Source: Spongilla lacustris
Lineage: Eukaryota > Porifera > Demospongiae > Spongillida > Spongillidae
Length of the DNA: 64,000 bases
Direction: 5' to 3'
NCBI GenBank assembly: GCA_949361645.1
Contig: OX442423.1
Coordinates: forward strand, 7,486,021 to 7,550,020
The notes under the pieces are model-generated. The model made no database searches. It saw only the letters and a program-made list of their open reading frames with translations, and was not told the origin of the DNA. Below, in pieces: positions 18,425-32,300 of this stretch. The translations under genes and the position numbers were made by a program. Each line of letters begins with the position of its first letter. Within the stretch, counting starts at the first letter, position 1.

Positions 18425-18991
18425 ATTATTTAATTATTACTTATGAACACACTATTACAAACTACATGTACATGTGCCAACTAATGTATTAAGCAGAGTG
18501 AGATCAAGGGGAGCTGGGAATAGGTATGCTCAGGTGGATGAGTTTGCTCCTCGATGTACCCTAAGACATCTACCCTAGGACTTGATTGTGCAGGAAATGC
18601 TTAAGACCATAATAAGATATCATGGAGACTACATTGTATTGTGGCTGGGCCAAAAGAACCTGTCTGGCCACAATGGAAATGATATGTAGAAAGTCCCAGG
18701 GAGGGTGTGGGAGGAGGCACCCCTCCCGCCCAGCTGGAGGGTATGGGGGAGTGTTGAAAGCTTCTAGGTAGGACTATGAGAGACCAGAGCAAAATTAACT
18801 AATTAGTTCAGTCACCGAAATGGCGTTGGGAAGTTTGACTATTATTATGATTATTATGATTATTGCCAGAGCTATAATGATGAGATCCCTGATGCCTGTT
18901 ACTGGACATTGAGAACATATAATCCCACATGTGATGTAATTATTATTATACACCACATCCTATAGTTTATTATATGTATGTGTAAACATTA

Positions 18992-19575
18992 TTATATTGT
19001 ATATAATATCATAATAACAGCAGAATTAGTACACAATAAATAATAACTATTTATCAAACACATTATCCTAAACCTACCGAAACATAATCTACTCAAATGG
19101 CTGGGGCAGACTTCTTGTGTTCTTGCTATACAGCAAGTCAGCACCAGATTAAGTCTGCGGCCATAAAGGTCAGCAGTGACCCTCCTTTTCGACAGAGAAG
19201 CACAGATAACAAGCCGAGTGGCCAAATGGATAAAAGTGGTGTGTACTTCTCTGCCCCAGTTGCCATATGTCTCAACAGCCAGAGGAACACACCCAGCCTA
19301 GTTCCCGGCACTTTGGATCATTGCCAATGTGCTTGCGCTGCTTGGTAGCAGCAGGTGCAGCACCTGACAGTAGTGCAGCACAGTAGGGGTGAGTGGTGAG
19401 ACTACAATGACATCCCACACAGCTCTCCCAGTCCGCTACCAGAACATCAGCTGGACGAGTTTGCCTAAGATCAGGTGTTAATCGGCTACCAACCTCCACC
19501 AGACGAGCACTTATATAATAATTCATGGAACAGTGTGATTCAGCTATTTTGTTGTTGTTGCTAAACACTCGCAAC
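18992..19575 (-). pseudogene. non-LTR retroelement C-terminus relic (copy c)
   Basis: On the reverse strand it reads VEVGSRLTPDLRQTRPADVL, then AATKQRKHIGNDPKCRELGW, then in a shifted frame LATRLVICASLSKRRVTADL and YGRRLNLVL. The order and motifs match the C-terminal domain of a non-LTR-type element common in marine invertebrate genomes. At least one frameshift and a stop make it non-functional. The RT domain of a similar element is at 35175-36120. Confidence 0.65.
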
Positions 19576-20005
19576 TAAAGTTTGACATAGCATCCATTCT
19601 TCTTTGTTGTCTTTTGTATTATGCTCTCCTCCCCGCTCCCTTTTACTATACTGATTGGACATATGAGTGTTGCTCACCACACATGACCTGTTGTCGGTAT
19701 AGCCAATAGGTTTTCACTGCAGCTATATATTAACCTACGTAGGGCTAGACACATGAATTTTTTCCCCAAAGCAATTAACATAATCCTTGTTTTTCTCATG
19801 TTAGCTTACATTTGTTGTCGCTACACATAAGAAGTCACTGCTGAGGCAAGTAAAGTAATGGGCCACAAGCCAACTGTTGCCCCCACATCGTCTAAGGTGT
19901 ATGCAATGTTTATAAAAACGCCCAACCAAATACATATACCTATGCAGTATACCTCCATTATCGTACTCAAAGAGATGACATGTTCCTTCATTGGTAGTAC
20001 TGATA
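19525..20005. repeat. dispersed repeat, left part of copy 2
   Basis: Contiguous counterpart of 14035-14445. Together with 20230-21370 it gives the uninterrupted order of the element. Confidence 0.7.
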
Positions 20006-20229
20006 TACATGTTTCAACTTTTTGCAAAGGAATTAATCAAGCCATGTTTTTTTGGTGACTTTATGTAGTCTATAACTTTCTGCAAGAGACGTCAAGTCTT
20101 TTTACTAGTATGTGAGACTATGTATTACATGAGTGGTCAGTTTAAACTAAATATAACTAAATGGAAGGGGGCATGAATATGCAGGAGGTCGGACTACACA
20201 AAGCATAACTGATTAATAAAAGAGACAAC

Positions 20230-21370
20230 ACATACATGCATGCATGTAAACGAACTTTATTGTGGGCCCCCTTGTGGCCCACCACCTCAGGCTTTTCTTG
20301 TGGGATATGGCATGCTATTCCGCAGGAGAGCATGCATGTACATAGTAACATACATTACAATTAACCTGCATGCATGTGTACGGCAGTAAACTGTTGGAAG
20401 CATTTCTTTCTTTACGTAGTAATATGTAGCGCTAATCAAGAAAATCTGCAGTACTTTCAGATCTGTATGGTCATCTAAATCTTTCTCTTGTGTGGACAAC
20501 AGCTATAGGGCAGCCATTCTTCATGTGCCAGTGAGACTGGTATAGTCAATGTGAAATGTTTTCAAATTCTTAGCTCTAACCAAGAACATAGACCAGCTAG
20601 ATCTTTGCAATGGCTTAAATTGTGTAGATTGCAGAAGTTTCCTTGGACTTTGTGATGCGCCGCATGCATTCTTTAATTGCCACACTTAGGGGGGAGATAA
20701 GCTAAGATGTGGGAGTCCAGCAAGGGAGGATCCTCTTGGTCCCTTGACCTTTTGTACCTCGTTCTACACTAGCTGGTGTCTGACATTGCCGCTGACAAAT
20801 ATTGCTTTACTAATTAACTCTGGTATATAGGCAATGGTGCTGTTGCTCAGCAGGTTCTAGGCTTGCTGTGGTTCCGGCCCTTTCCACCATCAAGAGCTAG
20901 CTATAGGTCTCATTGTCAGTTGTGAGCTCTATGATATGAGTGACCTTACTATCGTTCCTTCTAACATGAAGAGATCGCATGTGCCCAATTTTGAAATATG
21001 TTATAGGGGCATCTATTAGTGATGCAAGCTTCTGTGCTGCTGAATTGATTGGGCAATTGCAAGAGGTTGTCCTGATGATCATCAAGTTGCTTTACTCCTC
21101 CTGCATTTATGTGGCGTTAATAGTCAGACAAGCTATTAAGCGATTTGATGATGATGTTTTATGATGCTTTTGCTGTGTGTATGCTGCTTTCAGAATTCAG
21201 ACACATCTTGGTAGTATGCCAAGCTTAGCCCAAGTAGAGGGCTTTTGTATTTCATCTGTCAGTCCATTCTTCCACAGCCTATACAGCCTCCTTCAGTGCT
21301 TCAGAGCTTAGCTCATCATTTAAGATTCATCTCAGTCCCATTCCATTGAACTGTATCAGTAACATACATG
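20230..21370. repeat. dispersed repeat, right part of copy 2
   Basis: Counterpart of 17590-18240. No protein was recognised in either copy. The overall unit is about 1.8 kb and is probably a degenerate transposon of unknown class. Confidence 0.65.
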
Positions 21371-21596
21371 TTTTACCTTTAGAAGTACTCATTTTTGATA
21401 TGCATGTAGTTGTAAAGTCCTTAAGCTTGTTCATATAGGGTGCTGTCAAGCAAACTATGCCATCAGTTCAAAGTATTCTCTCTCCCTTATACAGCATGTC
21501 AAGTCTGCTTACAATTTCATCCCCACATGATGCAGCAATGACTTTTAGTTGTTCCAGCTCCTACATGTAGGTTTAATCTGCATTTGGTCTGTTATA

Positions 21597-22403
21597 CAGG
21601 GTCTTCGCGAAAGAATGCAATGCTTTTGAATGAACATAATTCTTAAATAGGATTATCAATCTAAATCTATTTATGAATACACAATAACCATGGTTAGGCA
21701 CATACCCCCCCCCCCCCCAAAAAAAAACCAAACGCATTACTATCTTTTACAGTTCAAAAGATAAAATCAAATACCTTGCAATTAATTAATTTGACACAGA
21801 AACTTTTAATTAATTACAAGATTTATAATCTAAAGAATAGCTTTTGAAAAAGTATGAAATTTAATTGGCGTTTTACTAGTTAATATTCAAAACAACAAAT
21901 GAAACTTGAAAATGCTAAAGGCCACTACAATTGTAATTAACTTTGAGTTATAGTAACTCACCATTACATGATCTAATACAGAATCAAAATGTGTTTTTAC
22001 TTCATTTAATTATTGATGGTTATTAAAATTAATCACCCCATAACAGTTTCAATCTTAATAACTTCAAAGCAGATTATGGTTTTAAATGTTAATAACTCAC
22101 TATTGAACTCAGTAACTTGAAATCAGTTCTGTTCCACTGCATACTCCGATCTTGCATTACTTATTAGTAGTTATTAAAATCAATTATCTCTAACCGTAAT
22201 CCTGAATATTGTTGATAATAGAGGGCTTTGAATATTTTAATTTATGAGGGCTTTGATACAATTACTTAACCGCTTACAATAATCAAATTGGAGTATTTGC
22301 TTAACTTCTGCAACATATGTTAAAGAAATCAAGCAGTTAATTAATTTCAATCCTAATTAAGTTATAGTGATGTAAAAGCGTTCTTTCGTGAAGCCGGACC
22401 CTG
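21597..22403. mobile_element. 807-bp AT-rich MITE with TA target duplication
   Basis: Ends are CAGGGTC-TTCGCGAAAGAA on the left and the imperfect complement on the right (TTCTTTCGTGAAGCC-GGACCCTG). TA flanks both ends (21595-21596, 22404-22405), as for Tc1/mariner-type transposition. The interior is very AT-rich (TTAATTAATT words) and non-coding. Confidence 0.75.
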
Positions 22404-22409
22404 TATAGT

Positions 22410-24260
22410 ATTATAATCATTACATTCTGCAATAATTTGCTTTCAAGGGTCCAGGCCATTCCATAATCACCTGTCTACATGTAATGCTATGATCATTCAT
22501 ATACGTAATGTTCAACTTGTTTAAATGGTCTTTTAGTGTTCACTTTTTTTCCATTAATTAAATAAAAAGGTGCCGGCCATGATTCGTTCAGATTCCTCTG
22601 TATTGGGAAAACTTATTTTCCATATGCGTGGGGTTAAATACAAATTTGTTTGAGGTTTGCTGATGGTTTTGGTGAATACTGCCAGCTTCATTGTACATAT
22701 ACAGAGAAAGATGCTTGGGAAAACTGAAATGTGTTAGACTGGATTGTAGAGCAGGAAAGTGATGAGAAAGGGGGAGCTAGAGATACAATGGGGACACTTG
22801 TGTAAAATTACATGCTTTCCATATATTTTGGCATCCAACTAGTGAGAGGTGTTGTTGAGGCAGCTCACTGGCTGAAAACTCAAGTAATGAATTACAGCAT
22901 CCATGTCCATACTGGTAGGAGCTTTACCAAACGTGGTTCTTACCCAGCTGATGAATTGTTTAAGTGTATCATTTTAGGCATCTTGAGTGCTCTTTATATA
23001 AATAAGCACTACTATGAGTATGAGTGAATAAAGTGAAGATAATTGATTGGCATGCTATTTACCGCAAAGCAAGGTTCTTAACATAGATCACTTTTACATG
23101 CATTCATGTAACTTTTCGCCCTATGAGGAACATTTCGGCAAGCTCTTTAGTTCTCATATTAGTTAAGCATAAATGCTCACTTGATTAAAAATTATATATA
23201 TCTGCACACTTTTTAAATATTTATGGTTCTTACTGGCTGCGGGGTGCGAGGATTCAGCTTAGCATAGGCATGTAGAAAGCTGCATAAATTTTTTAAAATT
23301 GTGTGTGTGTGTGAGGGGGGTCCCCCTTGTGTTTGGCCAAAACGGGGGGGGGGGGGGGGGGGGGGGGGCAGGCTCGGGTGCACCCCCCGGTTCGTACGCT
23401 GCAACAGATACTACCCGTACTGGTCCAGTCGGGCATAAGCGGACCTTGAACCTCTGAGGGGGTGTTCGAACGAACCCCCCGAATCCCCCCCGGCTACGGG
23501 CTTGGACTGTCTTCTATTGTATAAAACACTGCCTCCACTCCTTGACCAATGCGTTGCCCATCTTAAGCTGATCATCTTGTACCTTGTATAACCATACATC
23601 TTTTAGGGATTTTAATTATGAGATTAATGGAATGGTTGGTGGCAGCTGCAGGATGACTTAGTACAGCAGCCGGGACATTCGTACAGTTGTACTATCAACC
23701 ATCAGTCGGGTAGAATCCCTTTGACTGTCATTAATGGTGCTAGTTACCGCGTGGAATTGTAAACGTTTTATTTAGGTCCAGGACATAGCAAATATTCAAA
23801 AACTGTTGCAATAATGTAAAGGGATGGTTGAATAGTAAGGGTACACTATACCATAGTATAAATACTTTCCTACAACATGCAATGCTGCAAAAAGTTGAGC
23901 CAACTTTAGATTATATTCATCTGTTTAGCGGTTTTGTAATACCATAACGTCTCCACCCCATTCAGAAAAAAAAGGCTCGTGTTTCAACGTGCGCATCTCT
24001 GTAATCGTGATTTCCATGACCGCGTCCGCGTACGTTTTAGGAAAGAAAAGGGTACTCCAACATGATTTTGAAAACTGTACGTAGCAGCGTACCGGTGTAC
24101 TGTTACATGTACAGAGATGCGCTTGTTTATACAACTTTAAAGCCTTTTCCTTTTGGTGGGAGCAGAGTACAGTACTAGTAGTAGCGCTCGTATAATTCAA
24201 ACAAAGTATGCACACATGACACTTTTTTTTTCGTTTACTACAGTTCGTTTTTACTACGGT
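22410..24260. other. intergenic region
   Basis: No gene can be supported. It contains a long G-run at 23344-23368 with flanking C/G blocks to about 23490, where the G-run is followed by CAGGCTCGGGTG. Confidence 0.5.
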
Positions 24261-24270
24261 TTAGTCATAA

Positions 24271-25127
24271 CATAGATATTTAAGTAAGGGGATTGGAAAC
24301 GGATCAATGAATCTAATTAGTCACGTACAGTCCATGTTACGCCTACAATTAAAAATTCATATCGTACGCAGCAGCTGTTTTATGGACTATAGGGACCGAG
24401 ACGTCAGGATCACAGGTTCACATCTTTGCGAGTGGTATATGGACAAGCAAAGCCTGGTACCCAAAACCTTTGTTTTCCGGTCATACTTTCTTCTACACAC
24501 TCGTAATGTCTTATACCCATTGCTTAAAAAATAATCAAAAATCGATAAATGCTTCTCTCCTTAGCTTCGTTACCTCTCCTAAGGCGATACGGTTAAAGGG
24601 AAAATGACAGGCAATAGGCACGTAGCACACTGTGCACATCTATAATATGCAACGTTTAGCGCGCCAGCACCTGTAGAATCGTAGAAAAAGGTACAGTGCC
24701 AAAGTAACTCCATTTACGCTTCTTACGTACTAGAATGGAGGTTGCGAAGTAAAGAACAGTCCGCCGTACACAAAATTAAGGAAAGGCATACAGATATGAC
24801 CTACCAACGACATAGTAGTAACAGAATCGCGCTGAGATGAACTGGTCAAAAATAAAAGGTACAGTCCGTAACCGAGTCGCGTAAGGTACTAGAAAATCGC
24901 GTTCAGCAAGCAAACAATAAGAGCAAAGAGCCGTGCCAGTTAAAGAATGGCTTACAGACACGTAGGAAGATGTAATATGACGTTTTAGGACGAAAAAAAA
25001 TCACACAATAGCAGCAGTTTTCAAGTCTTCATTGGTTTAAGGGTAATAATAACCGTGTCAAGGAGTGTACGTGTACAATCATGCGCTCACGTGATGCGTT
25101 TCCAATCCCCTTACTTTAATATCTATG
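24271..25127. mobile_element. 857-bp element with about 35-bp TIRs and 7-bp TSD (family X, copy 1)
   Basis: Left end CATAGATATTTAAGTAAGGG and right end in inverted orientation, continuing to GATTGGAAACG. GTCATAA lies directly outside both ends (24264-24270, 25128-25134). Subterminal CTCACGTGAT near the right end is shared with the copy at 47328-48298. No transposase inside. Confidence 0.8.
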
Positions 25128-25134
25128 GTCATAA

Positions 25135-26300
25135 TAAGTCTGACATGAAGCGTGACTCGTTTTTTGAACAAGAAACGATTCTACCTATTAGTATATATAA
25201 CGTGTCAACTTACGCACATTGCATCAGAAAGTAACGGCCTGTCAGTTTAAATAAGTCCAATTTATATAGCGAAACACAGGTGCCGCCATTTTGTTGTTGA
25301 TTGATACTGGATGCATGGCGGCTGCAATAACTGTCAAAGCCACAAAACGCCTGAATATAGTTAATACACTAACAGCAAGGGGAGTTTTTTTTTAAATTTA
25401 CCATCGCTGCTGGGTATAACTATTTATCACCATTAAAAAGTGTAATGTATGTGTGTGAGACCAATATGTAAATCTTTGCTCTAACTTGATTTGGCAGGGT
25501 GTGGTTAACGTAGAAATGATAACCATACAAAACACGTACGTTTACGGCAGTGCAGTATTTTGATGCAAAAGAATTAAAAGTTGAAATTATGCATAAAAGT
25601 ACATAACCCTAAGCTGAAAGTTAGGGTAAAATCCGAATAATGGTTTGTACGTTTCATGCCCCGTTGTATACCCCGTAATTTCGGGGTAGATTAATCGTAT
25701 GCATGCCGTCTCATTCGGTTCACGTGCACTAGATTTGAATTCGAAAATTGTACCGACTAAGGCTGCTGCCTGGGTAGAAAGTAAAGAATGCTCCTGAACT
25801 CTAAATGTGACCGGGTGAGTCAGTCAGTGTGACATAGCCGTTGACGCGGAGACTAACTGCTACATGTAGTAACAGTCGCGTGTCAGGTCCTTATTGGTGT
25901 ATTGACGCTATCGAACTGGGGCGTAGCCCTACCCCGCCAATGCGCGAAGGTCGGGCTACGCCCAACTACTCTTCTTCTTGGATCGAGAGAAAACCTGTCC
26001 ACCTAGCGAACGTAATAATATAGCACGCATGAACCCAATTGATTGTTAAATAAGCCGGTTATACTGCAGATTGGATACCCCCCACCGCAATTAGAGCTTA
26101 CGGGACAACTTTTTTTCCATCCTTAGTTTCACTGAGTCGAATTCTGTGTTGAATATAGTTTGCTATTTATTGATTTTTAATGTGCTTACAATTTTTTATT
26201 TTCTCCATTTAAAAATGGATGCGTAGTATATAGAAAACGTTCGAACAGATTATATGCTGATGCATTTTAAAATGAAGCTCACACAAATTTTTATATACAG
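25135..26300. other. region upstream of receptor gene 1
   Basis: No supportable exon. It includes a short hairpin at about 25917-25960 (GGGGCGTAGCCCTACCCC...GGTCGGGCTACGCCC) and may hold the receptor promoter, which cannot be localised. Confidence 0.4.
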
Positions 26301-29300
26301 GTACATTCGTTGAGAGCTGGATTCATCATTGCAATATTACTTGAACTGGTACAGGTCCAAGGTATGTACAGTACATATCTCTATCCAAATCTATTTGACA
26401 TCATGTACATGTAACTATGGGGACATTGTGTGTGCTTGGCTACATGGCCATTGTCTTTATCAGAAGCTTGGCTGCTGGCAATGATACATGTAAATGGAAC
26501 AATAGGATCATGCCGAATGTTCTAGGATACCAAAAAGTAGACCCAATAAGAAGGCATTTAAAAAATAATCCCCTACTGACTAACATAGTGATAAAATGGT
26601 CTTGCTACTGCACCCTCAATCAGTGCATGTGCCAAGTCTTTTACTTGCCAGACAGATTTGGTGGATAAGGGGGTTTGTTGATCAACATGGCTTCATCGAA
26701 AAGAGGTGGTTATGGCACGGTGATATCATAAAACAAACTACCCTGAGTGATATTTTTTTCCCCAGAGACCTGCACCGGCCTTGCTCCATCCCTGAGGCCT
26801 GAGTACTGTATGCAGACTGGTTGCACTTGAGTGTATCAGCATGTGATTTAAGCCCTCTAAGACTATCGCCATAGATGAAACCTCTTAGTACACTTTTTTT
26901 TCTGTGACATGCAGTTGTTTTTAGCTATAGTAACTGCCTGCGTACAATTACCAGTGGCTTGAGCCATGCAGGAACAATGTGCAGGTCTCCATATATGTTA
27001 CAATGTACTCATGTATATGCACATTTCTGCATTCATCTTGCCCATTGTGTTTTAGGAGGTACACGTACACATACATGTATATGCTAATGCACCTTGAGAC
27101 ACTGTCAGCTGTTCAGCCTCCTATTTCTTATAACATGGATACCTATAATAGTCAGTACTAGTGAAAGGAAGCTAGTAAAATGTACATGTATCTTGTAAGA
27201 ATGAAAATGGGCTTTGGGAATGAGTAGTGTTTCTATCTTCTCTCTCTTGTACTAATATTGAAATGTGTGTGATAACACTCACCCTCTCCAATCTCAGGTA
27301 CTTGCTCACAGTTCACTCTCAGTTACCCACCAATGGGGACATACTTATGTCCTGGAAGCAGTATCACCTACACCTGTGTGCTTAGCTCAAGCTCTGCTGG
27401 TACTGTGAATACAGTGTGGAAAGGATCAGCCTTTCAGTGTCCTGCTGCAGCAAACCAACTTATACTCATCCAGAAGTCAGCAGGAGTACTTATTCCAACT
27501 GCTGGTGGACAATGTGGCAGTCTCTCAGCTGTGACAACCAATATCTCCACTGATGGAACATGCTACACATCTGTCCTCACCATTCCTGCTGTTCAGGCTT
27601 TGAATGGGACCACTGTTATGTGTGTGGATGGTGTTAGTTTGGCTGTGGTGGGAAATGATACTGTGAATGTGAAGATGACAGGTGGGGATTTGATTATACT
27701 GTACAGTATATATGCATTTATTAATAGATGTGTGATAGGCAAGTTTTAGCTAACTTTTGGCTGGGCCTCTGCTGATGCAACATTTACATCTCATTACTGG
27801 CACACCTAATATAGAGCTTTGTTTAATTACCCTCTTCCTCCCCCTCCCAGCCTCCCCTGGTCCTGCTGGGACACAAACGCTAAGTAGTCCATCTGTGGAC
27901 CAGCTAACAGTGGCCTGGGCCCCTCCCACTACTGGTGGTGTTCCTACCAGCTACAATGTCAGTATCAATGACAGCAGTAGTCCTGTGGTCATACCTGATA
28001 ATGGATCATCACTGTACACCCACACCTTCACTGGACTGACCAGTGACACACTCTACACTGTCTCTGTGGTGGCCATTAACTGTGCAGGGACCAGCAATGG
28101 TGTACTAACATCAAGACGTACATGTAAGTGTATCATATGACCGATCCATTGGTGTCATTTTAAACTGAACCTGGATTTATCATGTACGTGCATGGAAAAG
28201 GAGGTTATGTGTACATGCACACAGAGCCTTTGGGAAAAACAATGGCACATCTAGCAAATACCGAATATTAGTTCATATCAGTTCATAACACTCTTGTAAA
28301 ATACAACTTCACACTTCTATATCGTGTGTGTTTTGAAAGCAAGGCAGATGTCAAATTGTGTGAGAATATCTGCACCATTATGAAGCACCAATCATATTTC
28401 TTCACTAACTGTCCAGACCTCCCAGACATTGAGTACAAAATAAAATAAAATAAATTAGGATTTGTTTGCACCAATTTACATATAGTAAAAAGTCGAATTT
28501 AAATCCTACATAGAAAGTAGTAACTCCTGATATACTCTATATAAGCAGATTAATGGGGGTTGGGGTGAAGGGGTGGGGCTTCACTCATGCTTCATATCAC
28601 AATGCTATCCATAATGGCTATGTACAACACTGTGCTGTTGTCCAATTACAAAGTGGGATATAGTTTTATAATTGTGCATCGACCAGGATGGAACCATGTA
28701 TTCAATGAGGCAGGAATACCCATATAACTGTTGATCCAACTCCTGTGTCTGTTGTAGTAATAGTAGGACATCATGTACTAACAGACAGCCGCTACACGTA
28801 CCATGTGTGCATGCTCAAACTGCATCGATTCAGTTTGGGCAATGCCTAGACTGGATTAAAGCAGATGGATGCAGTATGAGGGCCTAGCTTGTGCGGAAAT
28901 GCCTTTTGTTTACTGAGGTCTGCTCTCCTATAAACCATCTATCTAACTACTTGGGAATATTTGATGTACAGTTTGGGACTACATACATGTTTACCAAATT
29001 ATTGATGTTGATTCCGGGATCGGGAGGTACTGCTATGTACAGTTGATAAAACAAGCATTGTATCACAACTTTCTTTGAACTAAACTCTGCCACAAAGGGC
29101 TGCATCTTTGACCACATATGCACAGAGAACCTAATCTGACATGATTTTTTTTGTGAGATTGAAAATTATTTGAGATGGGGCAATTGCTGCTAAAAGGGAC
29201 TTACAGCATGTTAGGACAAGTCAAAGAAGAACAATGCTTGCATTGAAGATGTACTGTACAGCTGATTCAAAACATGAGAACATCTCAGCAATCTTGAAAA

Positions 29301-32300
29301 ACTACATGTACTGTGTACTGTAGGTCCCTTTTTGCAGCTACAGGAACTTGTCTATATGTACATTATTCAGGTCTAATCAATTGATGTGTGGATATGTACA
29401 TGTTAATTGTAATATGGGCACGCCTTCATTTCTTGTGCTTAGAATTGCCCATTATTGTTCTAAAGTAAATGATTCATGCGTACCCAGAAAGACCATAGTC
29501 TGGTTGTTCTAAAAGTGTTACTTCTTTGTATAGGCTAAAAATTAACAAATACTTTATTATGGTAACTACTACATGTATATACTACTAAGGTAGGTTAATT
29601 TCTGCTTCTTTTAACTCTACAGTGGCTGCACCTCCTGGAAGTATACAGACTATTTCATTGTTTAACCCTAGCAACACCCTCAGTCGGTTTGATGTCTCTT
29701 GGCTGCCAGTGGTAAGAAGAATAGCTACATGCATATTGTGGCATGTGTACAAGCTTCTTTAGCTGTGTTGTGGTTACATGTAGTACCCTTGGTCCTATAG
29801 GGAGGCAGTGTGACCATGTACACAGTGAGGGTTGTTGGAGATGGTACCTCTGTTGGCCAAGGCTCTGCTCAATGTACCACCTCACCTTGTTTCTATGTCC
29901 AACAAGTCTCTGCCATTGCTACCAGTTACATTATCTCTGTGGCATCCATAAATGGAGATGGAGCTGTTGGTCCAATGAACAGCACTACTGTAAATGGTGA
30001 GAAGATTAATTAATAATTCACCTGCCTGTTGCATACATAAAAATCATTGATTAAGTACACACTTATTGGTCAACATTCAGCACATGTACATGTAGCTGGG
30101 CACACCTGTTAATATTAATGGTTAGGCTCACATGTGTTTATAACGCTTCCTTGTTGTTTTGTCCTACTATTAGTTGAATCTTCCACAGTATATAACATTT
30201 TTTTTTATATTGCAATTATTTGACACAAATATACATTGTATATTAACATCTACGCCCAGACATACAACAAATCAGTAAGGTAGGAGCATTGTCTAGCCCA
30301 GGATGGATGTGCTGCTCAGGGTGGCAATTCTTGAGGCAATTGTTGACACTGTTGCATGGCTTCTTTCCCCCATGCTCCATAACTTAAGCCAAGTACTGAA
30401 ATGCACACCCAACCCAGCTCAGCACACTTAGGGTTGTTTTCTTAATTTTTTCTCGCTTCAGTGGTGAGTGCTGCAGCAGTGGCAGTCCTTGTATAAGTAA
30501 TTATTTATTAAGAAGTGTAATTAAGAGCAGTTTATTTCGTTTTCCTGTTGTACCAGGATCACTTCTTTTATTTCAACTTATTACAGGTACATGTAGTTTG
30601 TGTTAATTTCAACAATTTGCCCCCCTACATGTATTTTGGAAGTAAAAGTGGAACGATGATGTTCACGTGGAATATTTTAAATTTATATTTTCAAATAGGC
30701 TGGATGTACATTTGTAATTTATATAATAAGCAGTTTATTCTTCAAAGGAATTCCATGAATTAAAATTTAAAATTTATCCTGTAATTGAAATACCAACAAA
30801 TAGAAATTGTAAGAGGAAATCCCATAACATTGCATAAAATACGTAAAAGTATCAGTATAAGTAGGATGCATACATGTATGGCTGCATTTTGTGTGTGAAT
30901 AGTATTTTGCTGGTTTTAGCAGTTCTCTGAAAATAGAGAACAGGAACATACCATGTATTAGGTTCTTCCGTCGATACATTATACAATCATATGAATGATA
31001 GGCCTTGTACTGCTTTTAGAAAAAATGGAACAGGTTTTTCCGCACTTAGTTGTTTACACAAATGCCAAGGTGTGAACTAAGAGGATTGAAGGCAAAAATT
31101 ACTTGCAGTCGTGGTGCAGTATGATTGGTTTGACTTTTATAAGCATGAAACCATTCATTTTAGTTTGCTTACTTAAGTAAGCGGCATCACATGTAACTTA
31201 AGTAAGTTTGTACTGATCAATCTATGATTAAGGACCTTCATCCTTAAATAAGGACATTTAGAGATTAAAGTTTAACCTACATGTACATGTACATCTGTTT
31301 CCAAAGCTGTTTGTTGCACCTGGCATTGGAAAAAAATCCATGTTATTTATGATATGATAATGGTTTCGTGAAAAGGTTTAGTGTTCTAAAAGTCCCCTAC
31401 AAAATGTTTGTTACACACTTGGAATCGGAATTATACATACATGTAAGGCACTGAAAGTTTAATTCATCAACTACTTGAAAAGTTGCAGCAAAGTACGTTA
31501 CGCATACACCCTTTTCACATATCTGCTTCCACATACAGGTATGTTTATTACATGTGTGTGTATTGGTGTGCAGGAATATATGTACATGTATATATGTTAC
31601 TGTACTTTCCACTTTGTGCATGTACATGTAGGTACTATGGTGAGCTACATTGAAGCAGGGGTGGTCAATCATGGCATTTCCAATGCAACAATTCGCTGTT
31701 TGTTCCTGAACAACCAGTCCTTCTACTGTGTGGTGTGCTGCAGTACTGATCCCTCTGTTCCTCCTGACTCAAGTGTGTACAACATCTCCACTAGCAGAGG
31801 CACAGAGGTGACTGTTGACCTTGATGGCCTCACCAGTGGTCAGATATACTACTGCAAGGCAGCAGCTACCAACACTACCTCTGCTAGCTGTGGTGGTCCA
31901 GTGGTTGGAGGAGTGAAGGTGTATTTTATCTTTTCAGCAGGTACGTGTCTTTGTACTTCAGTCTGTATCTGCTAGCTGGCCTTGTGGTTCACTTGATTAA
32001 TGATGTATTCCACTACACATGTAGGCTCTGATATACATGCTGGTGACAATGTGATCAGTGGGAATGGCTCTCAAATTTATGCCATCACCTTCAGCCTCAT
32101 TGCATTCTTTATCATCATCAACATTATCGTCTTCCTGGCCATTACTATCATGGTGTGCTACAATAGGAACGTCAGGTCAAAAAATTTTGATGATGGCCCT
32201 GTAAAAGACGGAAGGTGAATTGAGATACAACATGTATGTGCATGTGACAGTGCTTGTACCTGCTGTTCATTTGCACATGGCACACATGTCCCATCAGCAT

